Source: a virus. From it: a stretch of DNA of 64,000 nt. Shown piece after piece: positions 61,600 to 64,000 of the stretch. The translations under genes and the position numbers were made by a program. The stretch spans positions 62,001 to 126,000 of IMG/VR virus record IMGVR_UViG_3300020463_000007. One strand, 5' to 3'. How positions within the stretch are numbered: position 1 is the first letter of the stretch; the number at the start of each line of letters is the position of its first letter. The notes under the pieces were generated by a model, which had not been told where the DNA came from, did no database searches, and worked only from the letters and a program-made list of their open reading frames with translations.

Positions 61600-63512
61600 T
61601 GAGTTACAGAATTAATAAAACAAATGGTGACTTACTAGTAGATTTAGTTGACGGACAAATTGATGTATCTACTTCAAGTTTAACTTTAGTAGGAAGAAAC
61701 TATACAGGATTTGGTGAAGCTGTTAATGAAAACTTTATAAAACTTTTAGAAAATTTTTCTAACACTACTGCACCTGGCACACCTGTAACAGGACAGCTTT
61801 GGTTTGATACCCAAGAACAAAGACTAAAAATATATAACGGAACTGCCTTCAAATCTGCTGGTGGCCCTATAGTGTCAGCATCACAACCTACAATGGTTGC
61901 AGGTGACCTATGGATTGATAGTAAAAATAATCAACTATATTTTTTCGATGGAACAGATTTAGTACTTGCAGGTCCTCCATATCAAGCAGGACAGCAAAAA
62001 ACTGGATTTGAAGTTGAATCAGTTATAGACTCAGTAAATGTTACAAGGACTGCATTGAAGTTATTTATAGGCGGAGCCTTAGTTGGAGTATTTGCAGACA
62101 GTCAATTTTACGTTGAGCTTGTAAATGGCATTCCTGGATATCCACAAGATGCTAATGATACACAAACTCCTAAACGACAATTATACAAAAAAGGATTTAA
62201 TCCTATAGCATCTGATTTCAAATACTTAGGAATAGCAGAATCAGCAGAAAGTTTAATTGATGCCGGCGGTACAAAATTCAATACAGCAAGTTTTATGAGT
62301 GCAGTTGGTAATACACAAACTACAGGAAAACTTTCAGTAAAAAATCAATCTGGACTTGCAGTCGGAGTTGGAGATATTGAATACGGTATACTGAAAGTAA
62401 ATTCTGGAACCAACCAATTAGAATTAGAAGCACAACAAGCTAACACAGATATAAATTTTAAAGTTAGAAAAGGTAATGCATATATTTCAGGAATAGTTAT
62501 AGATGCAACAAATGAAAGAGTAGGTGTATTTAATGATACTCCAACTGTAGAGCTTGACGTCATCGGCGCCGGCAAATTTTCAGGAAATGTTACAGTCGGT
62601 GGTAATTTACTTGTGTCTGGTGATACTACATTTTTAGATACAACAACTTTACGTGTTGAAGATAAAAATATAGAATTAGGTTTACAAAGTGATAGCACCC
62701 AAGCAAATGATGCCGCAATAGATGGCGGAGGCATTGTACTACGCTCAGTAGATGGAAGTAAAGACATACTTTGGTATGATGCAACAAACAGTTGGACATT
62801 TAATCAAAATGTTGATCTTACAACAAATGCAATTAATCCAAACCCAGCTTTTAAAATTGATGGAACATCTATATTAACAAAAACCGAATTAGCTTCAACA
62901 GTTACAACAGCCACAGGCCTTGTAAATATCGGCACACTAGGTTCTATTGATATTGATAATATAAATTTAGATGGTTCAACGATAACAGTGACCGGTGGCG
63001 GACTTAATATTGTAGCTTCCGGCGACATTTCTGTTAACACACAAAAAATTACAGGGGTAGTTGACCCCATAGCTGCTCAAGGAGTAGCTACAAAAAATTA
63101 TGTTGATACTACTATAGATTCAGAAAATGTAGGATTAGCATTAGATATTACCGGATTTTCAAATCCAAACGCCGGCGGCGTAGGAAATGGTCCGATAAAC
63201 GATGTAATTGCAGTATTACAAACATTGTATCCTGCAAATACAAAAAATGGCTCTATAGCCACAGTACATTGCACAAACTATGCAGGTGCAAGTATTAATA
63301 TTAGCCAAGGATTGCTATCTGGGGCACTTAATAAGTCTTATATAGCAGTAGATAAAGACAATGTATCATCATCTACATCTGTTATGCAGGATTTAGCAGT
63401 TGATGCAGCTGGTGTATCAGGTTCTGCAACCATTACACCAACAAGATATACAATGACTTTTACTAGTAATGGGTCTACTTGGTCACATGGTAGCACGAGT
63501 AATTATCCGTAA
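61599..63512 (+). CDS. Tail fibre/baseplate protein paralogue (637 aa)
   Basis: Starts MSYRINKTNGDLLVDLVDGQ and shares the N-terminal module of its neighbours (LTLVGRNYTGFGEAVNENFI, KLLENFSNTTAPGTPVTGQL, WFDTQEQRLKIYNGTAF). The middle carries VTVGGNLLVSGDTTFLDTTT, LRVEDKNIELGLQSDSTQ and DGGGIVLRSVDGSKDILWYD, the same block as the 336-aa gene at 15400. No collar domain is present; instead the C-terminal 130 residues (GVGNGPINDVIAVLQTLYPA, TPTRYTMTFTSNGSTWSHGS) form a different tip. The start overlaps the collar gene stop by one base (TAATG). Inference: a second short or wedge-linked fibre. Confidence 0.78.
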   Translation: MSYRINKTNGDLLVDLVDGQIDVSTSSLTLVGRNYTGFGEAVNENFIKLLENFSNTTAPGTPVTGQLWFDTQEQRLKIYNGTAFKSAGGPIVSASQPTMVAGDLWIDSKNNQLYFFDGTDLVLAGPPYQAGQQKTGFEVESVIDSVNVTRTALKLFIGGALVGVFADSQFYVELVNGIPGYPQDANDTQTPKRQLYKKGFNPIASDFKYLGIAESAESLIDAGGTKFNTASFMSAVGNTQTTGKLSVKNQSGLAVGVGDIEYGILKVNSGTNQLELEAQQANTDINFKVRKGNAYISGIVIDATNERVGVFNDTPTVELDVIGAGKFSGNVTVGGNLLVSGDTTFLDTTTLRVEDKNIELGLQSDSTQANDAAIDGGGIVLRSVDGSKDILWYDATNSWTFNQNVDLTTNAINPNPAFKIDGTSILTKTELASTVTTATGLVNIGTLGSIDIDNINLDGSTITVTGGGLNIVASGDISVNTQKITGVVDPIAAQGVATKNYVDTTIDSENVGLALDITGFSNPNAGGVGNGPINDVIAVLQTLYPANTKNGSIATVHCTNYAGASINISQGLLSGALNKSYIAVDKDNVSSSTSVMQDLAVDAAGVSGSATITPTRYTMTFTSNGSTWSHGSTSNYP

Positions 63513-63516
63513 TGCT

Positions 63517-63524
63517 GATAAATA
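63517..63524 (+). promoter_or_regulatory. T4-type late promoter, GATAAATA
   Basis: GATAAATA 34 bases before the ATG of the last, partial tail gene; AGGGG precedes that start. Confidence 0.65.
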
Positions 63525-63558
63525 CTATTAATATAATGCATATTAGGGGTTAATAAAA

Positions 63559-64000
63559 ATGGCATACACAATTGACAGATATAATAATTCTCAACTTACA
63601 GTTGTCGAAGATGGAACCATTGACCAAACTACCGACATTAAATTAGTTGGTAAAAATTATGCCGGATACGGAGAAATACAAAATGAAAATTTTGTTTTCT
63701 TATTAGAAAACTTTTCAGGAACATCAGCACCTCCTAAAGCAATCTCAGGGCAAATTTGGTTTGATAGTTCGACGAAAAAGTTAAAGTTTTATGACGGAAC
63801 AAAATTCCGCACAACAGGTGGCGCAGAAGTTAGTGCTACACAACCAGCAGGCTTAACAGAAGGTGACTTTTGGTGGGATACTGTAAATGAGCAACTTTAT
63901 GCTTTTAATAATACAAGTTTTGTTTTAGTTGGACCACAGGACGCTGGTTCACTCTTAACACAATGGAAGAGTGCTACAATAAACGACAATGCAGGGGTTT
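63559..64000 (+). CDS. Third tail fibre/baseplate paralogue, cut by the window edge
   Basis: Begins MAYTIDRYNNSQLTVVEDGT and continues IKLVGKNYAGYGEIQNENFV, FLLENFSGTSAPPKAISGQI, WFDSSTKKLKFYDGTKF and GDFWWDTVNEQLYAFN, the same N-terminal module as the two preceding genes. About 147 residues are visible, and the frame is open at base 64000. Own late promoter at 63517. As in the other two, the distal part probably sets its function; it lies outside the window. Confidence 0.8.
   Translation, partial: MAYTIDRYNNSQLTVVEDGTIDQTTDIKLVGKNYAGYGEIQNENFVFLLENFSGTSAPPKAISGQIWFDSSTKKLKFYDGTKFRTTGGAEVSATQPAGLTEGDFWWDTVNEQLYAFNNTSFVLVGPQDAGSLLTQWKSATINDNAGV

Overview
This window is the structural core of a T4-like myovirus (contractile-tailed phage) of the marine cyanomyophage/pelagimyophage kind. 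The call rests on a T4-type virion set: gp20, gp21, gp22, gp23, the gp26/gp51 region, gp46, gp47, gp55, gp48, gp53, gp5, PAAR, gp25 and gp6. It also rests on T4-type late promoters (TATAAATA and close variants) and on very large fibre-like proteins with the sequence character of marine T4-like phages. The DNA is strongly AT-rich. The host cannot be fixed from this window; a marine cyanobacterium or a SAR11-type bacterium fit best. There are no photosynthesis genes, tRNAs or integrases here.

Layout. Positions 1-16.8 kb (minus strand) hold a cassette of fibre, adhesin and decoration-like proteins. Two of them are giant paralogues (1602 and 1592 aa) with arrays of carbohydrate-binding-like repeats. 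From 16.8 to 17.29 kb lies a gene-free stretch with its own sigma70-type promoter, a structured RNA and a terminator. From 17.3 to 26.3 kb (minus) is the head module in T4 order: tape-measure-like protein, portal gp20, a small protein, a GT42-like protein, an acidic core protein, protease gp21, scaffold gp22 and capsid gp23. At 26.4-27.4 kb (plus) is the gp26-like hub protein, followed by a -1 frame extension reached through a slippery heptamer. From 27.4 to 28.8 kb (minus) is a membrane-segment protein with a possible capsid-targeting leader. From 28.85 to 29.45 kb are a small plus-strand ORF and a hairpin-rich gene-free stretch. From 29.45 to 33.8 kb (minus) are a GIY-YIG nuclease, recombination nuclease gp46/gp47 and late sigma factor gp55.

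From 33.87 kb to the right edge everything is on the plus strand: tail tube cap gp48, wedge gp53, a hub-like protein, spike gp5, PAAR tip, gp25, gp6, a 5186-residue giant protein in the gp7 position, a gp8-position protein, and three paralogous tail proteins, the last cut by the window edge.

Regulation. gp55, gp47/gp46 and the small RNA have near-consensus sigma70 promoters (TTGACA/T, 16-17 bp, TATAAT/TATATT), which suggests early or middle expression by host polymerase. The virion genes carry NATAAATA late motifs, the class recognised by gp55. The gp55 early promoter abuts the gp48 late motif on the opposite strand. The most interesting items are the -1 frameshift joining the gp26- and gp51-like reading frames beside the tape-measure gene, and the independent structured RNA downstream of gp23.
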